NCBI GenBank assembly: GCA_002427735.1
Contig: DIYP01000014.1
Span: 1-64,000 of the forward strand
Direction: 5' to 3'
Length of the DNA stretch: 64,000 bases
From: Flavobacteriales bacterium UBA6051
Lineage (GTDB): Bacteria > Bacteroidota > Bacteroidia > Flavobacteriales_D > Crocinitomicaceae
Shown: positions 24,048 through 32,157 of the stretch, piece by piece
Layout: each line of letters begins with the position of its first letter
How positions within the stretch are numbered: the first letter of the stretch is position 1
Made by a program: the position numbers and the translations under genes
The notes under the pieces: generated by a model
What the model saw: only the letters and a program-made list of their open reading frames with translations
What the model was told of the DNA's origin: nothing
Databases searched by the model: none

Positions 24048-26126
24048 GTGAAGTGGTATAGCTATATCGGATTGTTTGTGTTCGTTTTTCTGACGAAAGG
24101 CCTCTTGGCTCAAGAAAAGAACGAAATTATTCAACAGCGCATAGAGTTTATTTCCGAACAATTGGAAGTGGAGAGCATTGACTTGACAGACGTTATTGAT
24201 CAGCTGAACTTTTATTATGAACATCCACTGAACTTGAACTCCGCTACTGCAGAGCAATTGCAGGATTTAAGTTTGTTAACTGATGTGCAAATCAACGATT
24301 TATTGTTGCACCGTAAACTGTTCGGAAAGTTCATTTCCATTTACGAATTACAAGGGCTGAGCTACTGGAATATGCGCATCATTCGATTGATTTTACCTTT
24401 CGTAAAGGTGGATGACAAACTTGATCAGTTGCATGTAAGTTTGAAAGAAGCTTTCAAGCAGGGAAAGTTTGAGGCGTATTTCCGCTATCAACGTATTTTA
24501 GAAGAAAAGTCAGGGTATGAAGACGTAAGTGACTCAATACAACAAAACAGCAATAGTTACTATTATGGAAATGCGGATCGTTACTATACGCGGCTGCGCT
24601 TTAGTTACCGAACTAATCTTAGTATTGGTGTGACTGCCGAAAAAGATCCAGGTGAGCAATTTTTCAGAGGAGCGCAAAAGAACGGATTTGATTTTTATTC
24701 TGCTCACGCCTTCTACAAAGGGGGGAAGTATCTGAAATCTGTTGCATTAGGTGATTATCAGGTGCAAATTGGTCAAGGATTAAATTTATGGACGGGTTAT
24801 GCTTTCGCAAAGTCGGCTGATGTGACAAATGTAAAAAAGTCAGCAAACCCTATACGCCCTTATACTTCAGTCGATGAAGCAAGATTTCTTCGCGGAGCTG
24901 CAGTGCAGGTTGGAGTAAAAGACTTTTCATTACTGGCTTTTGGTTCGTACAAACAAGTAGATGCGTCAATCAATGTCCTGGATTCATTAAGCGTAGAGGA
25001 GGCCATAGTTGAAAGTATCAATCTTGGAGGTTTACACCGAACGAATACGGAGATCAATCGACGCCACACATTAAATGAGATAATAGCTGGAGGAAATCTT
25101 CAATACAACACGAGAGGACTTCAAATTGGTGTTGCGGGAGTTTACCAAGGATATGATCGCTCGTTTGAGAAGGATACATTACCTTATAATCAATTTGATT
25201 TTAGAGGGAAGCAAACAGTAAGCCTCAGCGCCGATTACAGTTGGGTAATTCGAAATTTTAATTTCTTTGGTGAAGTATCAAGAACGTCTTATTCTGGTGG
25301 TTTTGCCAATATTCATGGTGTGCTATTTTCATTAGATCGTAGAGCTTCTATGAGTGTGGTCTACCGCAACTTTGCACGTGATTATCAAACATTTTACAAT
25401 AATGGCTTTGCAGAAGCCAGCCGTACACAAAACGAAAGCGGATTGTATACTGGGTTAAAAGTGAATTTCACAAGGGCATTTTCAATTAACACTTACGTGG
25501 ATATTTTCAAGTTCCCATGGATGCGCTTTCAAGTTGATGCACCTTCACATGGTCATGAATTCCTTTTTCAGCCATCTTATCGACCCAGCAGAAGACTTGA
25601 AGTATACGCTCGTTTTCGTGAGCAGAAGCGTCAACGAAATAGCCGATTTTCAGATGGAACAATTACAGCTATTGAAGATGTTATTCAACGAAACTACCGT
25701 CTAAACTTGAGCTATCAGGTCTCAGAGGCTATTCGCTTAAAAAGCAGAATAGAGTTTGTAACAATCAATCGTCCGAGTAGTGAACAGGAAAACGGCCTCG
25801 TAGTTTCACAAGATGTGATCTTTCGACCAAAATCATCACCAATAGATCTTGCTTTGCGTTATGCTCTATTCGAAACGGATAGTTATGATGCCCGAATTTA
25901 CACCTATGAAAATAACGCGCTCTATGTCTTTTCTTCTCCGGCCTATTTTTATCAGGGAAGTCGCGCATATGTTCTTGTGAGGTGGACATTCTTACGTAAA
26001 TTTGATCTTTGGGCACGTTATGGGGTTAGTATTTTTGCTAATCGTGATTCGATTGGATCAGGCCCGGAAGAAATTTTTGGAAATACGCGTTCTGATCTCA
26101 CGCTTCAACTTCGTGTGAAGTTATAA
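24048..26126 (+). CDS. Outer-membrane beta-barrel with N-terminal helix-hairpin-helix (ComEA-like) domain
   Basis: The 692-residue protein starts at GTG with AGGA just before it. After a signal peptide (1-22, ending LLAQ) comes a ComEA-like helix-hairpin-helix region (about 45-125) with LNLNSATAEQLQDL and the pattern LLLHRKLFGKFISIYELQGL. The remainder (about 150-692) shows alternating beta-strand character and aromatic residues at strand ends, as in a large outer-membrane barrel, ending in LRVKL. HhH domains of this type bind DNA in other proteins. Whether this one does is unknown. The domain pairing is widespread in Bacteroidota but unassigned. It is last in a three-gene operon. Confidence 0.8.
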   Translation: MKWYSYIGLFVFVFLTKGLLAQEKNEIIQQRIEFISEQLEVESIDLTDVIDQLNFYYEHPLNLNSATAEQLQDLSLLTDVQINDLLLHRKLFGKFISIYELQGLSYWNMRIIRLILPFVKVDDKLDQLHVSLKEAFKQGKFEAYFRYQRILEEKSGYEDVSDSIQQNSNSYYYGNADRYYTRLRFSYRTNLSIGVTAEKDPGEQFFRGAQKNGFDFYSAHAFYKGGKYLKSVALGDYQVQIGQGLNLWTGYAFAKSADVTNVKKSANPIRPYTSVDEARFLRGAAVQVGVKDFSLLAFGSYKQVDASINVLDSLSVEEAIVESINLGGLHRTNTEINRRHTLNEIIAGGNLQYNTRGLQIGVAGVYQGYDRSFEKDTLPYNQFDFRGKQTVSLSADYSWVIRNFNFFGEVSRTSYSGGFANIHGVLFSLDRRASMSVVYRNFARDYQTFYNNGFAEASRTQNESGLYTGLKVNFTRAFSINTYVDIFKFPWMRFQVDAPSHGHEFLFQPSYRPSRRLEVYARFREQKRQRNSRFSDGTITAIEDVIQRNYRLNLSYQVSEAIRLKSRIEFVTINRPSSEQENGLVVSQDVIFRPKSSPIDLALRYALFETDSYDARIYTYENNALYVFSSPAYFYQGSRAYVLVRWTFLRKFDLWARYGVSIFANRDSIGSGPEEIFGNTRSDLTLQLRVKL

Positions 26127-26151
26127 TAGCTTAAACATTCTAAGAGTTAAT

Positions 26152-26718
26152 ATGGCAGTAACCTACGATAAGCATTATCAAACAGTAAATTTATTTGGAG
26201 AGCCCTATCCTGAACTGATTGATTTTTTTGATGCAATTCAGGAAAAGGGGAAGTTATTGGATTTAGGTTGTGGGCAGGGAAGAGACGCAATTGCGCTTGC
26301 AAGAATTGGTTATGATGTCACGGGAGTAGATAGTTCGAGAGTTGGAATTGAACAGATGAATCGTATAGCGTCAGAAGAAAAATTGATGTTGGAAGGAATT
26401 GTCGCTGATATTTATGAGTTTAAGAATTTTCGATCTTTTGATATAGTCCTGATGGATAGTATGTTCCATTTTGCAAAACCTGATAAAGAAAGAGAAATTG
26501 CCTTTATTAAACGAGTCTTAGCGGAAATCAAGTTAGGCGGATTATTTGTTGTTTGTATTCAGGATGTGGGAAGCAAAGTAAAAATACTTCGGGATACACT
26601 GGCACTTTATAAGAAGATCAAACTCGTGGCAGATAAACATTTCACTTATACATTTCATGATAATGAAAGTGGGCATAAGTTGGAAATGAATTATAGGATG
26701 ATCGCAATGCGCAAATAA
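26152..26718 (+). CDS. Class I SAM-dependent methyltransferase
   Basis: The 188-residue protein has the Rossmann methyltransferase motif I LLDLGCGQGRDAIALA (about 35-50), an acidic residue ending strand 2 (VTGVDSS, about 56-62), and motif IV-like FDIVLMDSMFHF (about 95-106). It transfers a methyl group from S-adenosylmethionine; the acceptor is unknown. The TehB/ubiE-like small-molecule group is most similar. It starts 25 nt after the barrel gene and may be read from the same transcript. A 1-nt gap separates its stop from that of the convergent DUF1801 gene. Confidence 0.82.
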   Translation: MAVTYDKHYQTVNLFGEPYPELIDFFDAIQEKGKLLDLGCGQGRDAIALARIGYDVTGVDSSRVGIEQMNRIASEEKLMLEGIVADIYEFKNFRSFDIVLMDSMFHFAKPDKEREIAFIKRVLAEIKLGGLFVVCIQDVGSKVKILRDTLALYKKIKLVADKHFTYTFHDNESGHKLEMNYRMIAMRK

Positions 26719-26719
26719 G

Positions 26720-27067
26720 TTAGGTTGCAACTATAATGCTAAGTGCTTCTTCCAAGATTTCTTTGACTTCCTGAATTTTAATATCCTGTTCAGGGTGAAC
26801 CCAGTATATTTTCATTCGCTTGCGAGTGCCAGTTACCAGTTTCTCATGATTTAGCTTATTTCCATCAACCATCAGCAAATAGGGTTGCTGCGTTTTTTTA
26901 TCCTTCCATAAATAGCAAAAATGGCGTTTCCCTAGACAAAAGCATGGCATACCATATTTAACTGTCTCCGTAATCTGTTTATCATGATTAAGGATTAATT
27001 GACGAAGCGCGAGAAAACAACTTTGATTGGGTTCAGGTTGGTTCAGATAAAAGGCTTCTTTGTCCAT
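26720..27067 (-). CDS. DUF1801 domain protein
   Basis: The 115-residue cytoplasmic protein has the YdhG/DUF1801 pattern: VKYGMPCFCLGKRHFCYL (about 37-54) and a MVDGNKLNHEKL segment (about 66-77). The family adopts a YjbR/CyaY-like fold and has no agreed function. It follows the NYN-LOTUS gene by 32 nt on the same strand and is probably the last gene of the dnaX transcript. Confidence 0.75.
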   Translation of the reverse strand: MDKEAFYLNQPEPNQSCFLALRQLILNHDKQITETVKYGMPCFCLGKRHFCYLWKDKKTQQPYLLMVDGNKLNHEKLVTGTRKRMKIYWVHPEQDIKIQEVKEILEEALSIIVAT

Positions 27068-27099
27068 ATAATCCAGAGTTTGGGATACTGTTTCGGCAA

Positions 27100-27834
27100 T
27101 TATATTCTTCGGATGTAGATAAGTTTGTATCGCCCATTTCCACTGTCGCGTTGATCTATTTCAAATTTTCCGGTCGACTTTATCAGCGGAGTTAGCTTTT
27201 CAAAGCCGTAGTTACGCGCGTCGAAGTTAGGCTGTTTTTTCTGAATTAGGCTTCCAACATCTCCAAGAAAAGCCCATCCATCATCGTCAGCTAGGTCATT
27301 GACGGATTGTGTAATCAGTTTAATCGTTCTAGGGCTTATGGTGTCAACCGTCTTCTTTTTTCTTTTTGATGTAGCGTTTGTGGATGTTTCCTTGTCGTCC
27401 GAACCTAAAATCTCTAGGTAAACGAACTTGTCACATGCCGCAATAAAGGGATCGGGTGTTTTTTTCTCACCGATACCAATAACCATAAGGCCGGTTTCGC
27501 GAATGCGTGTTGCTAATCGGGTAAAATCGCTGTCGCTCGAGGCAATACAGAAACCATCAACTTTTCCCGAATATAGAACGTCCATTGCATCAATGATCAT
27601 AGCCGAGTCAGTTGCGTTCTTCCCCGTTGTATAGCTGTATTGTTGCATCGGAGTAATGGCGTTTTCCAATAAAAGTTTTTTCCATTTTGAGAGGTGTGGT
27701 TTTGTCCAATCACCGTAAATACGTTTGATTGTCGGATTACCATACTTGGCAATCTCTTCCATCATCTCTTTAATATATTTTGAAGGAATATTGTCACCAT
27801 CAATCAAGACGGCGAGCGTTTTGTCTTTTTCCAT
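27100..27834 (-). CDS. NYN-domain putative ribonuclease with C-terminal LOTUS/OST-HTH domain
   Basis: The 244-residue protein has an N-terminal PIN-like NYN domain (about 5-145) with acidic catalytic-type residues in LIDGDNIP (about 10-17), TDSAMIIDAMDVL (about 75-87) and SSDSDFTRLA (about 98-107). The C-terminal 75 residues, after a basic linker, fit an OST-HTH/LOTUS winged-helix RNA-binding module. Known family members (LabA/DUF88) act on RNA, with few bacterial targets defined. It follows dnaX by 34 nt on the same strand. Confidence 0.87.
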   Translation of the reverse strand: MEKDKTLAVLIDGDNIPSKYIKEMMEEIAKYGNPTIKRIYGDWTKPHLSKWKKLLLENAITPMQQYSYTTGKNATDSAMIIDAMDVLYSGKVDGFCIASSDSDFTRLATRIRETGLMVIGIGEKKTPDPFIAACDKFVYLEILGSDDKETSTNATSKRKKKTVDTISPRTIKLITQSVNDLADDDGWAFLGDVGSLIQKKQPNFDARNYGFEKLTPLIKSTGKFEIDQRDSGNGRYKLIYIRRI

Positions 27835-27868
27835 TAGGTCAATTTGATTAATCTAGAAAAACGAAGAT

Positions 27869-28519
27869 TTAGTACTCAATATCGAGATTAAACGTGTTTT
27901 TCAATGTGTGTAAGTTAGGGTTTTTTCTGGCAAGTGCCGCAAATTTATCCTTCCCTGTTTGATATTTCACCTCTTCTTCCGGGTTATTGGTAATCTCCAA
28001 ACGAATCATGATGTCATAATTCTTAAGGTCTTTTCGAACGAATCCCAACAACTCTGAAAGTGCAGGTCTGATGTAGTCGATTTGGACCTGATTATCCACT
28101 TCCATCACATATTCATCATCACCAACGCGTTTAGGTTCGCGTTTGATCATGGCGTTGTAAAAAGTTTCCTTACCGTCATTTTTCATTTCGAAAGCAAACT
28201 TACGCCAAGCCATTTTTAGATCGTCATAGCCGTAAGGATTACGCGGCATATTGCTTAGATCAATTGCACCTCCACCAGATTCTTCCTCCTTCTTTTCCAG
28301 CATTTTTTTGATGGACAGGCTCGATGTGCTTAGCTTACCAGTAGGTGTTTCCATTACCTTAGGTTCAGGCTTCACCATCATATTTTTCGCTGTTTTCTTA
28401 ACGCTCGGTTTTGCCGTAGCTTTTGGCGCTTTTTCTCGAAGGTTTTGGTTGGGGAAAGGAATGATCTTAACCAGGTCTGTCAGTCCTTTTTTTTTTCGAG
28501 CTCCGAATTGATGGAACAC
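27869..28519 (-). CDS. dnaX: DnaX C-terminal (tau-like) part, reached by -1 frameshift
   Basis: This frame overlaps the end of the dnaX ATPase frame and continues in the -1 frame with a basic linker, then a region of about 105 residues (from LSNMPRNPYGYDDLKMAWRK on) typical of the DnaX C-terminus in Bacteroidota. The ATG at 28519 is only nominal; the sensible way in is a -1 slip at the A10 tract (28487-28496, plus-strand T10), after which the codons read AAA AAA GGA CTG. The fused product would be about 575 residues, the usual size for DnaX in this phylum. The C-terminal part normally contacts the polymerase and the helicase. Confidence 0.85.
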   Translation of the reverse strand: MFHQFGARKKKGLTDLVKIIPFPNQNLREKAPKATAKPSVKKTAKNMMVKPEPKVMETPTGKLSTSSLSIKKMLEKKEEESGGGAIDLSNMPRNPYGYDDLKMAWRKFAFEMKNDGKETFYNAMIKREPKRVGDDEYVMEVDNQVQIDYIRPALSELLGFVRKDLKNYDIMIRLEITNNPEEEVKYQTGKDKFAALARKNPNLHTLKNTFNLDIEY

Positions 28520-29595
28520 AGTTGCATTAGAGCCATTTCAACCAGCAGTCGTTGGTTTTTGGAGGCTTTATATTCCACATCAGCTCTACTAAGAACACCG
28601 AGTGCCCTGAGCAAGTGATTTCCGTCCATTTTTTTTGATTGCTCAATGTACTTTTCCTGAATCGATTCACTTACTTCTAATAAGGCAGCTGTTCTGATGT
28701 CTTTGCAAACCAATAAATTACGGTAATGATCAGCAAGCCCAACAATGAAGTTATGAGCATCAAACCCTTTCTCAATTATATCATTGAGAAGGAGCAACGC
28801 GGCTGGGATATCTTCTTTTAATGCGCTTTCAACAATTCGGAAATAGTAATCATAATCAAGAATATTCAGGTTCTCAATTACATTGTCATAACTAATCGTA
28901 TTGCCTGAGAAAGTAACAATTTGATCAAAAATTGACAATGCATCTCTCAATGCACCATCTGCCTTTTGAGCAATGATATGTAAAGCATCATTATCGGCAG
29001 TAATGCCCTCTTTTTCCGCAATATGACCTAAATGTTCGGCGATGTCTTTTACCTTGATTCGATTGAAGTCAAAAATTTGACATCTGGATAGAATCGTTGG
29101 AATGATCTTATGCTTTTCAGTCGTTGCCAGAATGAAAATGGCATGTTTTGGAGGCTCTTCTAACGTTTTTAGAAATGCATTAAAAGCTGAGGTAGACAGC
29201 ATGTGCACCTCATCAATGATATACACCTTGTGGGTTCCCAATTGAGGTGCAATACGCACTTGGTCAATCAGGTTTCGAATGTCTTCTACTGAGTTATTAG
29301 ATGCCGCATCTAACTCATATACATTCAGTGAAGCTCCAGAGTTAAACGATTCGCAAGATTCGCAATTATCGCATGCTTCAATGTTCTCCGTGCGGTTAAA
29401 GCAATTAATCGTCTTCGCTAAAATTCTTGCCGTCGAAGTTTTTCCAACCCCTCTTGAACCACAAAATAAAAAAGCCTGAGCGAGATGATCATTCTTTATA
29501 GCGTTCCGCAATGTAGACGTAATGGACTTCTGACCAACAACTGTGTCGAAGGTCTGTGGCCTATATTTCCGTGCTGAAACAATAAATTCGCTCAT
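28480..29595 (-). CDS. dnaX: DNA polymerase III gamma/tau subunit, ATPase part
   Basis: The 371-residue product starts MSEFIVSARKYRPQTFDTVVGQ and has the Walker A motif CGSRGVGKTSTA (about 46-57), four zinc-binding cysteines in CFNRTENIEACDNCESC (about 67-83), and the Walker B-type IDEVHMLS (about 124-131). It then carries the SRC sensor motif and the clamp-loader collar region (about 240-365). It loads the sliding clamp as part of the polymerase III holoenzyme. The frame ends EKKKD then TGA, right after an A10 tract. The zero-frame product is thus gamma-like and the -1 product tau-like. An exact TAnnTTTG lies 5 nt before the ATG. Confidence 0.95.
   Translation of the reverse strand: MSEFIVSARKYRPQTFDTVVGQKSITSTLRNAIKNDHLAQAFLFCGSRGVGKTSTARILAKTINCFNRTENIEACDNCESCESFNSGASLNVYELDAASNNSVEDIRNLIDQVRIAPQLGTHKVYIIDEVHMLSTSAFNAFLKTLEEPPKHAIFILATTEKHKIIPTILSRCQIFDFNRIKVKDIAEHLGHIAEKEGITADNDALHIIAQKADGALRDALSIFDQIVTFSGNTISYDNVIENLNILDYDYYFRIVESALKEDIPAALLLLNDIIEKGFDAHNFIVGLADHYRNLLVCKDIRTAALLEVSESIQEKYIEQSKKMDGNHLLRALGVLSRADVEYKASKNQRLLVEMALMQLCSINSELEKKKD
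28483..28500 (-). promoter_or_regulatory. Programmed -1 frameshift site in dnaX (or transcriptional slippage tract)
   Basis: On the minus strand the sequence is GAGCTCG, then ten A, then GGAC. In the zero frame it contains the classical heptamer A AAA AAG, followed two codons later by TGA. A GGAG lies 4 nt upstream of the A run and could act as an internal stimulator. No strong stem-loop is evident downstream. A homopolymer sequencing error is the main alternative. Confidence 0.65.
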
Positions 29596-29600
29596 TAGAA

Positions 29601-29608
29601 CAAAGTTA
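29601..29608 (-). promoter_or_regulatory. Promoter -7 element before dnaX
   Basis: TAACTTTG on the minus strand is an exact TAnnTTTG match ending 5 nt before the dnaX ATG at 29595. Confidence 0.6.
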
Positions 29609-29689
29609 ATTTTTTCGTTCGTTCAAGCCTAAAATTGTTGATAACTTGGATAAGTTACTCGACTGTTTAAGGCGACTATCAATGCGCCT

Positions 29690-30136
29690 CTATTTTTTCC
29701 AATGTTGTACTTCGATTAGGTTACCATCAGGATCTCTTGCATAGACAAAAGTAAGCTCGCCAACGCCATCCACTATTTTTCGAGTAATGCTCCCGAATGC
29801 TTGGCCTCCATTGTGTATTATTTGTTCCAATATTGAATCAACATTTTCTACTTCAAATGCTATGTGTCCGAAGCCTCGTTTGTTGGGAGCGATGGCCTCT
29901 TGTTTTTCAATGACTTCATATTGATAAATTTCAAGAGTAGGACCATTTTCTTCATAGCCAGGAAGCAGGAGATGTGCGCCCTCTAGTTTTGCATCTTCCA
30001 GTCCCGTGCCTATTTCCAGCCAATCACCGGATTGCTTGCGTACGGGAGGTATTATTTTACATTCAAAAACGTTTATGTAGAACTCTGCGAGTCGCTTCCA
30101 ATCACTGCTCACAATATTCGTATGTGCAAATCGCAT
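29690..30136 (-). CDS. VOC-family (glyoxalase/dioxygenase fold) protein
   Basis: The 148-residue protein has two babb modules of the vicinal oxygen chelate fold, with the typical metal-ligand positions HTNIVSSDWKRLAEFY (His near 5), GHIAFEVENVDSI (His at about 91) and DPDGNLIEVQHW (Glu at about 143). VOC enzymes bind a divalent metal; members include glyoxalase I and epimerases, and the substrate here is unknown. It lies 8 nt after the cupin gene on the same strand, so the two are probably one operon. Confidence 0.82.
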   Translation of the reverse strand: MRFAHTNIVSSDWKRLAEFYINVFECKIIPPVRKQSGDWLEIGTGLEDAKLEGAHLLLPGYEENGPTLEIYQYEVIEKQEAIAPNKRGFGHIAFEVENVDSILEQIIHNGGQAFGSITRKIVDGVGELTFVYARDPDGNLIEVQHWKK

Positions 30137-30144
30137 AACTGAAA

Positions 30145-30510
30145 TTAAATTTTATCCAGATTTGTCTGTGTCAGATCACTTTTGGTATTCCCCGTATTTA
30201 GCGTTGTCTTCGGTTCAAATAATAAGACACTAACCTCTTTTGGTGCAAAAGGTTTATGTTCTACACCTCTGGGAATAACTACACATTCGCCAGCATTCAA
30301 TTCAAGCGTTTTGTCTTCTAATTGAATGAATAGTTGGCCGTCGATAACATAAAACAACTCATCTTCAGCGTCATGTTTATGCATTACAAATTCACCTTTG
30401 AACTTAGCAACTTTAACATATTGTCCATTTAATTCCCCGACTATTTTGGGCGTCCAGTATTCGTTAAACGTAGCTAGTTTAGCAGCTAGATTGATCTTTT
30501 CAATTTCCAT
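30145..30510 (-). CDS. Cupin-domain protein
   Basis: The frame is open to 30549, but homology begins at MEIEKINLAAK, so the ATG at 30510 is preferred (121 residues). A single cupin barrel shows HKHDAEDELFYVIDG (about 44-58) and the second motif GECVVIPRGVEHKP (about 73-86), with metal-ligand histidines and a glutamate. Single-domain cupins of this kind are often of unknown substrate. Co-transcription with the VOC gene is inferred from the short spacing. Confidence 0.8.
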   Translation of the reverse strand: MEIEKINLAAKLATFNEYWTPKIVGELNGQYVKVAKFKGEFVMHKHDAEDELFYVIDGQLFIQLEDKTLELNAGECVVIPRGVEHKPFAPKEVSVLLFEPKTTLNTGNTKSDLTQTNLDKI

Positions 30511-30669
30511 AGGTCTTTTTAGGTATTTAGATCCACTATAAACCGTCAAAAGCCATACATCTTAGTGACTTTTAGGTTTTCTCCAATATACAAAAAGTGG
30601 TAGCACTTTGTTCTCGGCATTTTCAATTATCACAATGGAAGAATCGCAATGATTTTTGTGTGACAGATA

Positions 30670-32154
30670 TTACTTCACAGAATTTTGATCATCTTCAAAA
30701 AGACATTCACAGGCAATTTTCGCACTACTTAATGCCAAAGGGATACCTCCGCCAGGATGCACTGAAACGCCGGCAAAATAAAGCCCTTTAATTTCTTTAC
30801 TATAATTGGGATGACGATAGAACGCCGAAAAACGATTATTGGAAGCATTCCCATAAATGGAACCGAATTTACCGCTGTAACGTGTTTCTACTTTACGCGG
30901 GTCCAGTACCTCTTCAACCTCAATGAGTGGAGCAATTTCTTCTCCTAGCAGCGCTCCAACCCGCTGTTGTACATAAGTTCTTGTATCATCAATGTGTTTA
31001 TCCCAATCTTGCCCTTGGTTAATAGGGGCATTAATTAAAATGAACCAATTTTCGCATCCTTCGGGGGCGTCACCCTCGACAGATTTTGAAGAAATATAGA
31101 TATAGATAGAAGGTGAATCATGCATTTCTTTTTCGATAAAGACAGCATCAAATTCTTCTTGATCTTCATCCGAGAAGAGCATATTGTGAACTTCCAATTG
31201 CTCAAATGATTTTTTAACTCCCCAATAAAATGCAATGGCCGAACTTGATTTCTCCTGAGCAAGTATCTTTTTAGGCCGCTTCGCAGTTGGAAGTAATTTT
31301 TCATACGTGAAGGAGATGTCCATATTACTGATCACGAAATCACTCTTGTATACTCCTTTTGTTGTGCGTACGCCTTTAATCGTTTTGTTTTCTACGATAA
31401 TTTCCTCTACGGCCTCATTAAAGTGAAATTGAACTCCTGATTCTTGGGCAAGTTCAACCAGACTCTCCGTCACTTGAATCATTCCACGTTTGGGCAAATA
31501 TGGTGTCGTATTGATTTCAAGATGAGAAATCATGTTCAACATTGCTGGAGCCTTGTATGGGTGACTGCCATTGTACTGCGCAAAACGATTAAATATTTGA
31601 ACTGTTCGTGGATTCTTAAAATTTCGCTTGTTTTCCTGATGCATGGTACTCATCAGTTTGTAACTGGGTAGGCTTGCTAAAGCTTTACGCAATTTCCCGC
31701 CGAGTAAATGCCTCCATCGATGCAGCGATCGCTCAATAAACAGAGGGGCGATCAATTCATAATTTTTTTCCGCTTTATTCAGGTATTTTTCGACAGTCTC
31801 TCGATCTTCTCCCAGTTTTTCTGAAAGCTCGTTGATAATTTGATCGCGGTCATGCTTGAGTTCAAGTTCGACACCATCATTGAAAAAGTACTTGAAAGAG
31901 CTATTCAGTTCCGCAAGTTCGAAATCTGCGAAATCACGTCCACAGAGAATATAGAGCTCTTCCAGATATTCTGGGCAAGTCAATAATGAAGGCCCCTGAT
32001 CAAATCGATAGCCACCAATGGAGCGGCTATTGATTTTTCCTCCAGGAAAATCATTTGCCTCAAAGACATGCGTTTCTATTCCCCTTTGGGCAAGGCGAAT
32101 AGAAGATGCCAAACCGGCAATTCCGGAACCTACAACAATGGCTTTTTGGGACAT
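30670..32154 (-). CDS. CrtD-like carotenoid desaturase (phytoene desaturase family)
   Basis: The 494-residue protein has an N-terminal FAD-binding segment IVVGSGIAGLASSIRLAQRG (about 6-25), then FEANDFPGGK, the GYRFDQGPSLLTCPEYLEELY region (about 48-68) and the C-terminal GLYFAGVSVHPGGGIPLALSSAK (about 460-482), typical of the CrtI superfamily. The LLTCPEYLEEL pattern is closer to the CrtD-type 3,4-desaturases than to CrtI. It is 3 nt downstream of the cyclophilin gene, in the same transcript. The carotenoid pathway link is to crtY at 7430. Assignment between CrtD and CrtI is not certain. Confidence 0.82.
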   Translation of the reverse strand: MSQKAIVVGSGIAGLASSIRLAQRGIETHVFEANDFPGGKINSRSIGGYRFDQGPSLLTCPEYLEELYILCGRDFADFELAELNSSFKYFFNDGVELELKHDRDQIINELSEKLGEDRETVEKYLNKAEKNYELIAPLFIERSLHRWRHLLGGKLRKALASLPSYKLMSTMHQENKRNFKNPRTVQIFNRFAQYNGSHPYKAPAMLNMISHLEINTTPYLPKRGMIQVTESLVELAQESGVQFHFNEAVEEIIVENKTIKGVRTTKGVYKSDFVISNMDISFTYEKLLPTAKRPKKILAQEKSSSAIAFYWGVKKSFEQLEVHNMLFSDEDQEEFDAVFIEKEMHDSPSIYIYISSKSVEGDAPEGCENWFILINAPINQGQDWDKHIDDTRTYVQQRVGALLGEEIAPLIEVEEVLDPRKVETRYSGKFGSIYGNASNNRFSAFYRHPNYSKEIKGLYFAGVSVHPGGGIPLALSSAKIACECLFEDDQNSVK

Positions 32155-32157
32155 TTC

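Noticed and set aside
28487..28519. The frame at 27869-28519 as an independent gene starting at ATG 28519.
   Set aside because: Its conserved part is the DnaX C-terminus and it begins in frame with the A10 slip site, so the ATG at 28519 is most likely just an internal methionine codon of the overlap.
29636..29653. Two adjacent DnaA-box-like 9-mers on the minus strand (TTATCAACA and TTATCCAAG) upstream of dnaX.
   Set aside because: One and two mismatches from TTATCCACA, no further boxes and no AT-rich unwinding region, so an origin is not supported.
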